A stretch of 27,896 bases of DNA, taken from contig CAZJQT010000005.1 in the NCBI GenBank assembly GCA_964548655.1, positions 1 through 27,896 of the forward strand, given 5' to 3'. The stretch comes from CAZJQT01 sp964548655. GTDB lineage: Bacteria > Patescibacteriota > Saccharimonadia > Saccharimonadales > CAZJQT01. Position numbers and translations under genes: made by a program. The notes below the pieces were generated by a model that was not told the DNA's origin, did no database searches, and worked only from the letters and a program-made list of their open reading frames with translations. Positions 7,544 to 15,661 of this stretch are shown here, in pieces. Numbering within the stretch: position 1 is the stretch's first letter; every line of letters begins with the position of its first letter.

Positions 7544-7590
7544 CCAGCCTGCTCAAGTGCAGAGCACTTGACTCTGCTGGCTTCTTTGAC
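7544..7590 (+). terminator. Likely terminator after dnaB
   Basis: CTCAAGTGC and GCACTTGA arms flank an AGA loop (about 7552-7571), and outer CCAGC (7544-7548) pairs with GCTGG (7576-7580) across a small internal loop. Only a loose pyrimidine stretch (CTTCTTT) follows, so efficiency is uncertain. The rest of the space to 7727 shows no gene. Confidence 0.5.
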
Positions 7591-7727
7591 TCAGATACGA
7601 TTTTCTTTTGCGTTGCTCAGTCGCAGTACTATTATGTACAGCTTCTTGTGCTACTCAAAGAGAAATCGCACCTGAGCCTAAAGTGCGGAAGTGTGTACCT
7701 GGGCTAGCTAGTGGCTGCTAAAATCAG

Positions 7728-7733
7728 TATAAT
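7728..7733 (+). promoter_or_regulatory. -10 element of the membrane glycosyltransferase gene
   Basis: This is a perfect TATAAT, 11 nt before the ATG at 7745, with no good -35 seen. Transcription would begin about four or five bases before the start codon, giving a leaderless or near-leaderless mRNA. Confidence 0.55.
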
Positions 7734-7744
7734 TGTGCTTAAGC

Positions 7745-8926
7745 ATGAGGCGCTTTGTTTGGGCACTGTTGGATTATTGGCAACCGGTGTTAGTCGGTTT
7801 GTTGACGTTGGTTATCATTGCCGGCACACTTGGCTATCGGCTAGGTAACTTAACACCAGGACTGAGCTTAAACGAAGTTAGCTATATACATTCCGCACAA
7901 TCCGGCAAGCAGATCATAGCCAACCCAGTTTTTGCGCCGCACAAGGTCCTGACCTACAGCCTAATCAAATTAAAGCTAACTAAACCCATATACCTAAGAA
8001 GCGTTAGTGCTCTCATGGGACTGTTGACGGTATTGTCTGGTTTCTTTATTATCAGACGCTGGCACAGCCGTAAGATTGCTCTGCTGAGCAGTTTGCTACT
8101 TTTAAGCAGTAGTTGGCTGCTGCAAACCACTCGTCTTGCTACTCCAGAAGCTTGTTTCTTACTGGTGTTACCGCTACTTTGGTTAGCCAGCTGGATGTAC
8201 AGCACATCTAACCGGCGCTTAGCTTTATTTTTATTATTCTTGAGTGCCAGCACAGCTATTTATATACCGGGTTTTATTTGGCTGATTCTGCTGTTGGTCA
8301 TGTGGCAGCGTAAGTCTATAGCCAATGAGCTAAGCCAGGTTAGTGTCTGGTTCAGTCTTCTCCTAGGGCTGATGGTCTTAGCCGTCATCAGCCCATTGGT
8401 GTGGGCCAGTTGGCACAATATACAAGTGTTGATCACAATAGTAGGTCTGCCGCAACAATTATCAACCCTCAAGCACTTTCCGTTTAACCTTGTTCGACTA
8501 GCTTCAGCTTTAGTCTGGCGGTCACAGCCTGACGCCACAAATCATCTGGCTAATCTGCCGATACTCGATGCCTTTAGTGCGCTACTAGTTGCGCTGGGTG
8601 TTTACGCTGCCCGCTTTAGCTGGCGCCTAACTCGAGCCAAGCTGATGCTTAGTTGTTTTGTGATGTTATTCTTGCTTGTTGGCTTGGGTGGCAGTGTTTC
8701 TTCGGCTGTCTTGCTGCCGATTATCTACCTGGTGATGGCAGCCGGCTTGGCATTTTTATTAGCCCAATGGTTCAAGGTGTTTCCGCGTAATCCTTTAGCC
8801 CGGTTTGTGGGCGTAGTTTTACTGTCTCTGACTGTCGCTGTGACGTCTTATTATCATATAAGCCGCTATTACATTGCTTGGTCACAAGCCCCGGAGACGC
8901 GCCACAGCTTTAATCTTCATCTCTGA
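7745..8926 (+). CDS. Polytopic membrane protein, GT39/PMT-like glycosyltransferase
   Basis: The 393-residue protein is almost entirely membrane-embedded, with about ten hydrophobic segments. Its layout resembles the GT39/ArnT-PMT (GT-C fold) family, which transfers sugars from polyprenyl-phosphate donors on the outer face of the membrane. After the first helix it has PGLSLNEVSYIHSA, comparable to the family's loop with an acidic catalytic residue, here Asn-Glu instead of Asp-Glu. A later RSVSALMG plus RLATPEA arrangement is also typical. The ATG at 7745 is preferred to the TTG at 7733, because the TTG would overlap the TATAAT. No ribosome-binding site is present. The family call is by pattern; the substrate is unknown. 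Confidence 0.65.
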   Translation: MRRFVWALLDYWQPVLVGLLTLVIIAGTLGYRLGNLTPGLSLNEVSYIHSAQSGKQIIANPVFAPHKVLTYSLIKLKLTKPIYLRSVSALMGLLTVLSGFFIIRRWHSRKIALLSSLLLLSSSWLLQTTRLATPEACFLLVLPLLWLASWMYSTSNRRLALFLLFLSASTAIYIPGFIWLILLLVMWQRKSIANELSQVSVWFSLLLGLMVLAVISPLVWASWHNIQVLITIVGLPQQLSTLKHFPFNLVRLASALVWRSQPDATNHLANLPILDAFSALLVALGVYAARFSWRLTRAKLMLSCFVMLFLLVGLGGSVSSAVLLPIIYLVMAAGLAFLLAQWFKVFPRNPLARFVGVVLLSLTVAVTSYYHISRYYIAWSQAPETRHSFNLHL

Positions 8927-8929
8927 ATC

Positions 8930-8962
8930 TGCTACAATAACACCTGTAATAACGAAGGAGGC
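8930..8962 (+). promoter_or_regulatory. Extended -10 promoter and strong Shine-Dalgarno of ybaB
   Basis: TGCTACAAT (8930-8938) is an extended -10, followed by GAAGGAGG (8955-8962) just before the ATG at 8965. The ybaB-recR-DHH-cysS run can therefore be transcribed independently of the membrane gene upstream. Confidence 0.6.
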
Positions 8963-8964
8963 TT

Positions 8965-9258
8965 ATGAGCCGTTTTGACCAAGCCAAGATGTTGATGAAA
9001 GTTAAAAAACTGCAAAAAGAGTTGCAGAAAATGGTTATGACCGTGGAGCAAGGCGATGGGGCCGTTAAGGTTGAGATAACTGGTGAGCAGAAAATCAAGA
9101 AAATCAGTATTGATCCTGAAGCAGTCGACTTAGACGATATTGGCCAGCTAGAAAGATGGCTGGAGGACGCTGTTAAAGAAGCCATCCAACAAAGCCAAAA
9201 GGTCGCCGCCGAAAAAATGCAGCCCATGATGGGTGCCTTGGGCGATCTAGGCCTATAG
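8965..9258 (+). CDS. ybaB: YbaB/EbfC family nucleoid-associated protein
   Basis: YbaB/EbfC proteins are small dimeric DNA-binding proteins that coat DNA and are very often encoded directly before recR, as here. The 97-residue product has the family pattern: an N-terminal amphipathic helix with MLMKVKKLQKELQKM, a central beta segment (VKVEITGEQKIKKISIDPE), a short acidic turn, and a C-terminal helix ending in a methionine- and glycine-rich tail (MQPMMGALGDLGL). It starts at an ATG with a strong GAAGGAGG site. The stop is 13 nt before recR. A role in recombinational repair or nucleoid structure is the usual assumption. Confidence 0.92.
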   Translation: MSRFDQAKMLMKVKKLQKELQKMVMTVEQGDGAVKVEITGEQKIKKISIDPEAVDLDDIGQLERWLEDAVKEAIQQSQKVAAEKMQPMMGALGDLGL

Positions 9259-9271
9259 AGACTTACTGCTA

Positions 9272-9877
9272 ATGAGTGTATTGCCGCCAGCCTTAGAGTC
9301 TGTCATTGAAACGCTTGGTGTTTTGCCAGGCGTTGGTTCGCGCACGGCGGAACGCTACGCTTATTACTTACTCAAAGCCGATCCGGCTTCGGCTGGCCGT
9401 CTAGCTGATGCCCTAGCTAAACTGCACAGTGAAGTCGGTTATTGCCAAAAAACCTTTGCTCTTGTCCCCAAAGGTCAGGCTATTTCTGATCTTTATGCTA
9501 ACCCTAGCCGTGACAAAACCATCATAGCCGTGGTGGCTGAACCATTTGATATTTTGGCGCTAGAAAAGACTGGTCACTTTAAAGGTACCTATCACGTCCT
9601 GGGTGGCTTGGTGTCACCAGTTGATGGTGTTTCTCCAGATCAATTACACATTGCCGAGCTTATTAAGCGGCTGGATGAAGACAAGGTTAAGGAAATCATC
9701 CTAGCTACTAATGCCAGCGTTGAAGGTGAATCAACCGCACTTTATATTCAACAGCAAATTGGTAAGCGCAAAGTTAAGATTAGCCGTTTGGCTCGTGGCT
9801 TGCCAGTCGGTGTTGACCTAGAATATGCCGACCAAATCACCCTTAGCCGGGCATTAGATGGGCGGACATTGCTATGA
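9272..9877 (+). CDS. recR: Recombination mediator protein RecR, zinc finger lost
   Basis: RecR works with RecO, and RecF where present, to load RecA on gapped DNA. The 201-residue product has the helix-hairpin-helix start (LGVLPGVGSRTAERYA, 15-30), then the Toprim domain with AVVAEPFDILALE, YHVLGGLVSPVDG, and the C-terminal LATNASVEGESTALYI and ISRLARGLPVG segments. The central zinc finger, which normally has four cysteines, keeps only Cys58; the remaining positions read as non-ligands, although the RD (80-81) after the finger is kept. Length is normal, so the region is remodelled and not deleted. The stop overlaps the next ATG (ATGA), implying translational coupling. Confidence 0.92.
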   Translation: MSVLPPALESVIETLGVLPGVGSRTAERYAYYLLKADPASAGRLADALAKLHSEVGYCQKTFALVPKGQAISDLYANPSRDKTIIAVVAEPFDILALEKTGHFKGTYHVLGGLVSPVDGVSPDQLHIAELIKRLDEDKVKEIILATNASVEGESTALYIQQQIGKRKVKISRLARGLPVGVDLEYADQITLSRALDGRTLL

Positions 9878-10890
9878 GATACGCTAAAGCTGCTGAAATC
9901 AAAAAAATTATTGATGAAGCTAAAGACATAGTCATCATCCAAGCCGATAACCCCGACGGTGACAGTCTGGGTAGTGCTTTGGCTCTTGAACAAGTTCTGG
10001 GGGACTTAGGGAAAGAGCCATATTTGTATTGCGGCGTCGATATACCAGACTATCTCAAACATCTCAGGGGTTGGGACAGGGTAAGCAAAGACATGCCCAG
10101 CAAATTTGATCTTAGTATTATTGTCGATACTAGCGCCATAGCGCTCCTAGAAAAGCTTGCCAAAAGTGATTATCAACATTGGGTAGCGTCTAAACCAGTT
10201 ATCGTTCTAGACCATCATAGTGATGTTGAATGCGATATTCCGTATGCTTCAATAGTCATAAATGATAACGACGCCGTAGCAACCGGCGAAGTTATCTACA
10301 AGCTAGCCCAAGAGCTGAAATGGTCTCTTAACTTGCAGGCCAAAACCCATATTGCTAGCTCTATTCTGGCCGATTCACTTGGGCTGAGCAGCGAAGGCAC
10401 GACACCTATAACCTACCGCATAATGGCTGATTTAATCGAATCTGGTGTTGACCGCCCAGCACTCGAAGAAGCTCGGCGAGCCTATATGAAAATGCCGGAA
10501 AAAGTCTTCCGCTACAAAGCTGAATTAATTAACCGAACCGAGCTGGTAGCTGATGGGCAGTTAGCTATTGTCAGCGTTCCTTACGAAGAGATCGTTGAAT
10601 ACAGCCCTCTCTATAACCCAGCTGCTCTGATTCATAACGATATGCTACTAATTGATGGGGTATTAGCCGCCATAGTTTTGAAGATCTATAATGACGGCAA
10701 AATTACTGGTGCTTTTAGGGCAAACCATAACGGCACCATTGGCGACGCACTGGCCAAGCGTTTCGGTGGCGGCGGACACATTTATTCTAGTGGGTTTAAA
10801 ATCACTGACGGTAGGGGGATAAACGACATAAAATCCGAGGTGATTGAGATAGCTACAGATTTACTTGCTAAACTTGAAGATAAGTCATGA
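9874..10890 (+). CDS. DHH/DHHA1 family phosphoesterase (NrnA-like)
   Basis: NrnA-type enzymes degrade very short RNA oligomers (nanoRNA), cyclic dinucleotide products or pAp. The 338-residue protein has motif I as ADNPDGDSLGS (24-34), an Asp in IIVDTSA (near 85), the DHH motif LDHHSD (112-117), a later acidic motif, and the C-terminal DHHA1 signature GGGGHIYSSG (about 296-305). The histidine that usually begins motif I (HxxPDxD) is Ala24 here, so the metal site may be altered. It overlaps recR by 4 nt and cysS by 4 nt, so the three are coupled. The exact substrate cannot be read from the sequence. Confidence 0.85.
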   Translation: MRYAKAAEIKKIIDEAKDIVIIQADNPDGDSLGSALALEQVLGDLGKEPYLYCGVDIPDYLKHLRGWDRVSKDMPSKFDLSIIVDTSAIALLEKLAKSDYQHWVASKPVIVLDHHSDVECDIPYASIVINDNDAVATGEVIYKLAQELKWSLNLQAKTHIASSILADSLGLSSEGTTPITYRIMADLIESGVDRPALEEARRAYMKMPEKVFRYKAELINRTELVADGQLAIVSVPYEEIVEYSPLYNPAALIHNDMLLIDGVLAAIVLKIYNDGKITGAFRANHNGTIGDALAKRFGGGGHIYSSGFKITDGRGINDIKSEVIEIATDLLAKLEDKS

Positions 10891-12299
10891 AATTATTTAA
10901 TACGCTTACCAAAAAAGTTGAGTCGTTCAAGCCTCTGAACGATAAAAAGATTCGGATCTATTCTTGTGGACCAACAGTTTATGACCATATTCATATCGGA
11001 AATCTGAGTAGCTTCATTTACGCTGATACGCTCCGGCGCGCGCTTCAGGCCAGCGGCCATGAAGTGCATCACGTCATGAACTTTACCGACGTTGATGATA
11101 AAACAATCCGTCGCAGCCAAGAGAGATACCCGGACTTGGCGCCTGAAGAAGCGCTCCAGAAACTGACAGCCGAGTACGAGCAGCTTTTTCTGGCGGACAT
11201 GGAAGCAATCGGCAATGATGTTCAGGCGCTAGATTTTGTCAAAGCCACTGAGCATATTGAGAATATGCAAACTCTCATCAAACAGCTCTTCAAGGATGAC
11301 TTTGCTTACATAGCTGATGACGGCGTTTATTTTTCTATAGAGAAATACAAACAAAGTGGCAAGCAGTATGGGCAATTACTAGAGTTAGACAGTAAGAATA
11401 CCAGCGCGGCCCGCATAAATAATGATGAATATGACAAAGAGTCAGTTCATGACTTTGCTCTCTGGAAGCTTCAAAAAGACAATGAACCTGCCTGGGAACT
11501 TGAGTTAGATGGCCATAACTTGCTAGGACGACCTGGCTGGCACATTGAATGTTCAGCTATGAGCATCAACAAGCTAAGTCAGCCGTTTGACATCCACACT
11601 GGCGGTGTCGATTTGATTTTTCCGCATCACGAGAACGAGATTGCTCAAAGTACAGCTGGCAAGTCAGATGACTATGCCAAGTTTTTTGTGCATAACGAAC
11701 ATTTGTTGGTTGACGGTCGTAAGATGAGCAAGTCACTCAATAATTTCTACACTCTAGAAGATGTAAAAGAGCGGGGTTTTGACCCGCTAGCTTTCCGTTT
11801 GTTGGTTTTGCAGTCACATTACCGCAGTCAATCAAACTTTACGTGGGAGAATCTTGAAGCCGCTCAGAATCGACTCAAAGATCTGCGTGCTTGGGCTGAC
11901 CTGAGACACCAGCCGAGTATCCCAACCATGCCTGAAGAGCTCGATATAAGGTGGCGAGATACGCTACAGTCAATTCGAGACACGGTAGCAGACGACTTAA
12001 ATCTACCCCAAACCTTGGCTAGTTTAAGTAAGCACATAGACTACATGCAACAACAGCGCATCCCTAGTAAGGATGGTAAGTATTCAGATGGCGCCCTTGA
12101 GCTAATCGACACCTTACTTGGTCTTCAGCTTAATAATAGACCGGATATCACCGAAGCCCAAAAACAACTGATAGAACAGCGCGAACAAGCAAGACAGACC
12201 AAGGAATGGGAAAAATCTGACAAATTACGTGACGAACTGGAAGAACAGGGCATCGGACTACGCGACACTGAGCACGGCCAAGTTTGGTTCCGCCTGTAG
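10887..12299 (+). CDS. cysS: Cysteinyl-tRNA synthetase
   Basis: This class I enzyme charges tRNA-Cys with cysteine in the cytoplasm. The 470-residue protein has the normal length. The signature sequence HIGN (36-39) replaces HIGH, a tolerated variant, and KMSKS lies at 279-283. The zinc site that recognises cysteine is present: Cys27 in SCGPTVYD, the Cys in GWHIECSAMS, and the His residues in FPHHENE. The C-terminal anticodon-binding helical domain and the final WFRL tail are complete. Its ATG overlaps the stop of the DHH gene. The stop is one base away from the end of a convergent minus-strand gene, with no obvious terminator between them. Confidence 0.96.
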   Translation: MKLFNTLTKKVESFKPLNDKKIRIYSCGPTVYDHIHIGNLSSFIYADTLRRALQASGHEVHHVMNFTDVDDKTIRRSQERYPDLAPEEALQKLTAEYEQLFLADMEAIGNDVQALDFVKATEHIENMQTLIKQLFKDDFAYIADDGVYFSIEKYKQSGKQYGQLLELDSKNTSAARINNDEYDKESVHDFALWKLQKDNEPAWELELDGHNLLGRPGWHIECSAMSINKLSQPFDIHTGGVDLIFPHHENEIAQSTAGKSDDYAKFFVHNEHLLVDGRKMSKSLNNFYTLEDVKERGFDPLAFRLLVLQSHYRSQSNFTWENLEAAQNRLKDLRAWADLRHQPSIPTMPEELDIRWRDTLQSIRDTVADDLNLPQTLASLSKHIDYMQQQRIPSKDGKYSDGALELIDTLLGLQLNNRPDITEAQKQLIEQREQARQTKEWEKSDKLRDELEEQGIGLRDTEHGQVWFRL

Positions 12300-12300
12300 C

Positions 12301-13392
12301 TTAAGCTGGATCGCTGAGCAAATTGCGGCTGTCTACGTAATCTTTGACTAATATCTTGATACAGCCAGCTAGTGGTATGGCCACCAAGCCACCGAATAGG
12401 CCACCGAAGCTAACGCCGACTATGACAGATGAAAACACAAGCAAAGGTGACATATTAGTAGAGTTAGCTTGGATCTTAGGCTGAATAGCGTAGTTTTCGA
12501 TCTGTTGGTACAAAATATAGTAGGCCAAAATAATTAGCGCCGTGATTGGCGAATGGAACAAGGCCACCGTGCTAACGATAATAGCGCCGATGCTATGGCC
12601 AACCAGAGGAATCAAGCCACAAATAAACACCACTACCATCAAGGCAATAGGATAACTGACACCCAAGGCCACTAATGGCACCAGTATCAAACTGGCCGCA
12701 ATCGCTGCCAGCAGAACCTGACCGTTCACAAAACCTTTTATAACCTTATACATATCAAACAACAACTTACGGGCATGTGGTTGTTTTTCTTCTGGCAGTA
12801 AACGCCTGGCGACGTCGAGCCAGCGCGGACCCTCAATCAAAGTCATGAAGGCAATAACCAGCACAGTTAGCATAGAGAAGATACTACTCGTAATACGAGT
12901 AAATATGCTGACGGCAGAGGCAGTGGCATTGTCCAATCTATCAGACAACTGGCCAGAGAATTTATCTACTTGAGGTTCCAGGTTATAGCGACGCACAAAC
13001 CGCCCAATGGTGCTATCGCCCTTACGAGCATCTTCAATTAGTCCTGGCGCCGCATGGATGAAGCTATCGGTCTGCTCAACCAAGGGGGGTACGATACTGG
13101 CCAAAAAACCGATTAACAGAGCGATTATCACTACAAACGACAAAGTGGTTGCCAGTGTACGGCTGCCGCGGCGTTTGCCAGGTATGCGCACTGCCAGCCA
13201 ATGAACCGGGGCATTAAGAGCCATGGCCAGGAAAAAGCCAGTTGAAATCAGGATTAAGGCGTGAGTGGCTTTCTTGAGAGCTGCCAAGAAGACTAGTGAC
13301 AAAATAACCATTAAGAGCACACGGATGACCGTGCGGCTAGAAACAGTTATTTCCACGACTTGGTTTGTTTTGCGGCGGAAGACCGAAAGCAT
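12301..13392 (-). CDS. AI-2E family transporter-like membrane protein
   Basis: This is a 363-residue integral membrane protein of the AI-2E/PerM/YdiK family, whose members are exporters or antiporters of largely unknown substrate. Two closely spaced hydrophobic segments (about 20-60) are followed by a long extramembrane helical stretch (about 80-150), then a group of C-terminal hydrophobic segments. Typical features are LVVFICGLIPLVGHSIGAIIV-like text near the middle (given here only in part) and the C-terminal FGGLFGGLVAIPLAG segment. The family name reflects one early report, and quorum-signal transport should not be assumed. The ATG at 13392 has no Shine-Dalgarno sequence but is preceded by a good extended -10 promoter, so it may be leaderless and only partly dependent on the glycosyltransferase genes upstream. 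Confidence 0.85.
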   Translation of the reverse strand: MLSVFRRKTNQVVEITVSSRTVIRVLLMVILSLVFLAALKKATHALILISTGFFLAMALNAPVHWLAVRIPGKRRGSRTLATTLSFVVIIALLIGFLASIVPPLVEQTDSFIHAAPGLIEDARKGDSTIGRFVRRYNLEPQVDKFSGQLSDRLDNATASAVSIFTRITSSIFSMLTVLVIAFMTLIEGPRWLDVARRLLPEEKQPHARKLLFDMYKVIKGFVNGQVLLAAIAASLILVPLVALGVSYPIALMVVVFICGLIPLVGHSIGAIIVSTVALFHSPITALIILAYYILYQQIENYAIQPKIQANSTNMSPLLVFSSVIVGVSFGGLFGGLVAIPLAGCIKILVKDYVDSRNLLSDPA

Positions 13393-13398
13393 GAGAAC

Positions 13399-13426
13399 AT
13401 TATCTCATTTTCACCTTGGTTTGCAA
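13399..13426 (-). promoter_or_regulatory. Internal leaderless promoter of the AI-2E gene
   Basis: On the minus strand TTGCAA is followed by a 16-bp spacer ending in TGA and then GATAAT, making an extended -10. GTTCTC and the ATG follow, a gap of 6 nt. The promoter lies in the last codons of the upstream glycosyltransferase gene. Confidence 0.5.
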
Positions 13427-14536
13427 TGCTTTGGTGTAAAGCTCAAGCATAATTGGTCCAATGTGCTGAACATCAAACTCCAAAATTTTATGTTCCTGCC
13501 ATTTTTGGGCTCGACGCCGAACTTGGGTGTTATATAAGTAGTGTTTGAGCTTTTTGGCAAACTCATCAGTGTTGTTTGGTTTTATTAGTTGCTCTGGTCG
13601 TTCGCCCAGCACTGAGCGGTAGCCAGGATTATCACCAGCTAAGACGACGCCGGCTCCAGCCGCCATGGCTTCAAGTAGAACTATGCCAAAACTTTCGCCG
13701 CCTAGACTAGGGAAGACCGCTAGATCAGCACTAGCTAAATAATCGGCTTTGTCTTCCTCATTGATGAAACCTGCAAAATGGACTAGATGCTTTAGTTTGT
13801 GGTCTTCAACAAAATGTTCCAATTTGGGTCTTTCTGGCCCTTGACCACATATCAAGACCCTGACATTGACCAGCTGGTGTTTGTTATGCAAGTGCTCGAT
13901 AGCCTTTAATAGCAGTAGGCAGCCTTTGCGCTCAACCAGTCGACCCAAGAAGACTATATTAGTTTTGCCATCATTAAACTTTGCCAATCTTTTACCACGG
14001 GCAAAACGTTCAACGTCAACTACGTTAGGTAACACCAAGCTTTTTTTGTGGTAGCTTTTCTTGGCCAAATGAGCGGCTGGTCGCGAGACACTTATCAAAC
14101 TGTCTATGTGCTTAGATTGACGTCGAGTCAACAAGCCGAGTAAGCGGACGCCCTTTTTCATTGTCCAGTTGTAAGGAAGAACGTGGAAAGTGCCAATTAC
14201 GGCCGTCTGTGGCTGAGCATTTTTGACAATTCTACCACCTAGAAATGGGCTAAATGGCATCTGTAAATGTAAAACATCAAAGTTATGCTTATCCAGTAGT
14301 TTACGGAGTTTAGTTTTAGACACAGGCAAGGGCGTTGATAAGCGATTGCCATTAAAACTTACGTTGCGGTTATGGCTCAAGCTTATGACGTTGGGTATAT
14401 CTTTACGCCGGCTTTCGCCCACCAGGTAGTAAACCTGGTGCCCACGGCGGATCAACCAACTACCAAGCGTCAAGATGTACTGCTGGACACCATCTGGTTT
14501 GTCTAGGCTATCATCTAGCACAAAACCGATCTTCAT
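13400..14536 (-). CDS. GT4 family glycosyltransferase
   Basis: This is a 378-residue GT-B fold retaining glycosyltransferase of family GT4. The N-terminal domain begins MKIGFVLDDSLDKPDGVQQY, a typical acceptor-binding start with a GGVQ-like loop. The C-terminal domain has NIVFLGRLVERKG, a sugar-nucleotide-binding region and the family E-x7-E motif in GESFGIVLLEAMAAG. There is no signal peptide or membrane helix, so it should act at the inner face of the membrane. Its ATG overlaps the stop of the upstream GT4 gene by 4 nt, so the pair is translationally coupled and may act in successive steps. Its closeness to a D,D-carboxypeptidase and an alpha/beta hydrolase suggests envelope glycolipid or polysaccharide synthesis. 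The sugar and acceptor are not known. Confidence 0.88.
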   Translation of the reverse strand: MKIGFVLDDSLDKPDGVQQYILTLGSWLIRRGHQVYYLVGESRRKDIPNVISLSHNRNVSFNGNRLSTPLPVSKTKLRKLLDKHNFDVLHLQMPFSPFLGGRIVKNAQPQTAVIGTFHVLPYNWTMKKGVRLLGLLTRRQSKHIDSLISVSRPAAHLAKKSYHKKSLVLPNVVDVERFARGKRLAKFNDGKTNIVFLGRLVERKGCLLLLKAIEHLHNKHQLVNVRVLICGQGPERPKLEHFVEDHKLKHLVHFAGFINEEDKADYLASADLAVFPSLGGESFGIVLLEAMAAGAGVVLAGDNPGYRSVLGERPEQLIKPNNTDEFAKKLKHYLYNTQVRRRAQKWQEHKILEFDVQHIGPIMLELYTKALQTKVKMR

Positions 14537-15645
14537 GATTTGAATGATTCAGCGTAAAGTTTCTCGTACATTTTTACTACTCGGCTATAGTCAAACTGCT
14601 TGATGTGCTCCGCCGCCCAGTCTTGCCATGCCTTACGCAAAACCTCGTCTTCGAGCATTAAGCTTAGTCTGCGCGCAAACTCTACCGTATCTCTGGGATT
14701 TACTAGCGATAACTGCCCCCGGCCACTGAGCACACTGGCGTAGCCTGGGTTATTGCCGGCTACAATCGGCAAACCAACTGCCATTGCTTCCAGTAAAACT
14801 ACGCCAAAACTCTCACCATATAAGGCTGGTGAACAAAACAAATCGGCTTGCGCTAATAGTTTGAGTTTTTGCTCTTCGCTGACAAGACCCAAGAATTTGA
14901 CATTATTCAGTTCTAGATTGTTAGCCAATATACTGAGTTTGGTTCTATCAGGACCATCACCAGCGATGATTAACTCTAGGTTATTAGTCTGGCTCAGCAG
15001 CGCAAAAGCTCTGAGTAGATAGGCAACACCCTTGCGCCGTTCCAGACGACCAACGTATAGGATTGTTTTACGTTTTTTAGCGGCTTTATTCGGATTGGTC
15101 TGATATTTGTTGAGATTAATGCCATTGGGTATGATTTCGATCGGTTTATGCGTCAGGCCACGGACATATTCGGCTGCCGGGTCAGATACGGCCGTCAGAA
15201 CGTCAAGATATTTCAATATAAACTTGGTATACGGCGTAATCGCCCGCTCAATAGTCTTGGACATGACGGTATCCGGCAACTTGGCGTGAAAGGTAGCAAC
15301 GGTCTTAGCCTTGGATCTGGTCAGAATTTGCCTAGACAGCAGCGGTACCCACGGTTCGTGGAAATGCAGTACATCAAATTTTTCGATTTCTAGCAAATCA
15401 TCGACGCTTTTGGGGTCAACATTTACGGTCACTTGAGCAGTAGTATGGAAGGGTGATTTAACATCGGTGGCTCTACCGATAAACCGGACAAATGGCGGTG
15501 GTAGAGATTCGCTACCCTTGGGCTGGGGCGTAATCACCAAACAGTCGTGGCCACGTTTACTCAAACCCTCTTGCATGGCCAAGACACACTCCTGGACGCC
15601 ACCACCTTTGTAAATATCATAAGGACAGATTAGCCCTATTTTCAT
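14533..15645 (-). CDS. GT4 family glycosyltransferase, PimA-like
   Basis: This is a 370-residue GT-B glycosyltransferase. It begins MKIGLICPYDIYKGGGVQEC, close to the PimA-type start with a GGVQ loop. It carries FHEPWVPLLS (a His-Glu-Pro segment typical of lipid-directed mannosyltransferases), ILYVGRLERRKG, and the E-x7-E motif in GESFGVVLLEAMAVG. PimA-like enzymes add a sugar to a phosphoinositide or diacylglycerol lipid, so a glycolipid acceptor is a fair inference here, but the sequence does not prove it. The ATG at 15645 has no Shine-Dalgarno sequence and follows an extended -10 by 6 nt. The next GT4 gene overlaps its stop. Confidence 0.88.
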   Translation of the reverse strand: MKIGLICPYDIYKGGGVQECVLAMQEGLSKRGHDCLVITPQPKGSESLPPPFVRFIGRATDVKSPFHTTAQVTVNVDPKSVDDLLEIEKFDVLHFHEPWVPLLSRQILTRSKAKTVATFHAKLPDTVMSKTIERAITPYTKFILKYLDVLTAVSDPAAEYVRGLTHKPIEIIPNGINLNKYQTNPNKAAKKRKTILYVGRLERRKGVAYLLRAFALLSQTNNLELIIAGDGPDRTKLSILANNLELNNVKFLGLVSEEQKLKLLAQADLFCSPALYGESFGVVLLEAMAVGLPIVAGNNPGYASVLSGRGQLSLVNPRDTVEFARRLSLMLEDEVLRKAWQDWAAEHIKQFDYSRVVKMYEKLYAESFKS

Positions 15646-15651
15646 GTTACA

Positions 15652-15660
15652 AGTATAGCA
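15652..15660 (-). promoter_or_regulatory. Extended -10, leaderless promoter of the PimA-like gene
   Basis: On the minus strand TGCTATACT ends 6 nt (TGTAAC) before the ATG. The first transcribed base should be at or next to the start codon. No clear -35 was seen, as is common for extended -10 promoters. Confidence 0.6.
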
Positions 15661-15661
15661 A

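Noticed and set aside
7432..7707. A 91-codon open frame overlapping the end of dnaB and running into the intergenic space.
   Set aside because: Most of it is out of frame inside dnaB, it crosses the terminator-like hairpin, and it shows no start signal or protein-like pattern.
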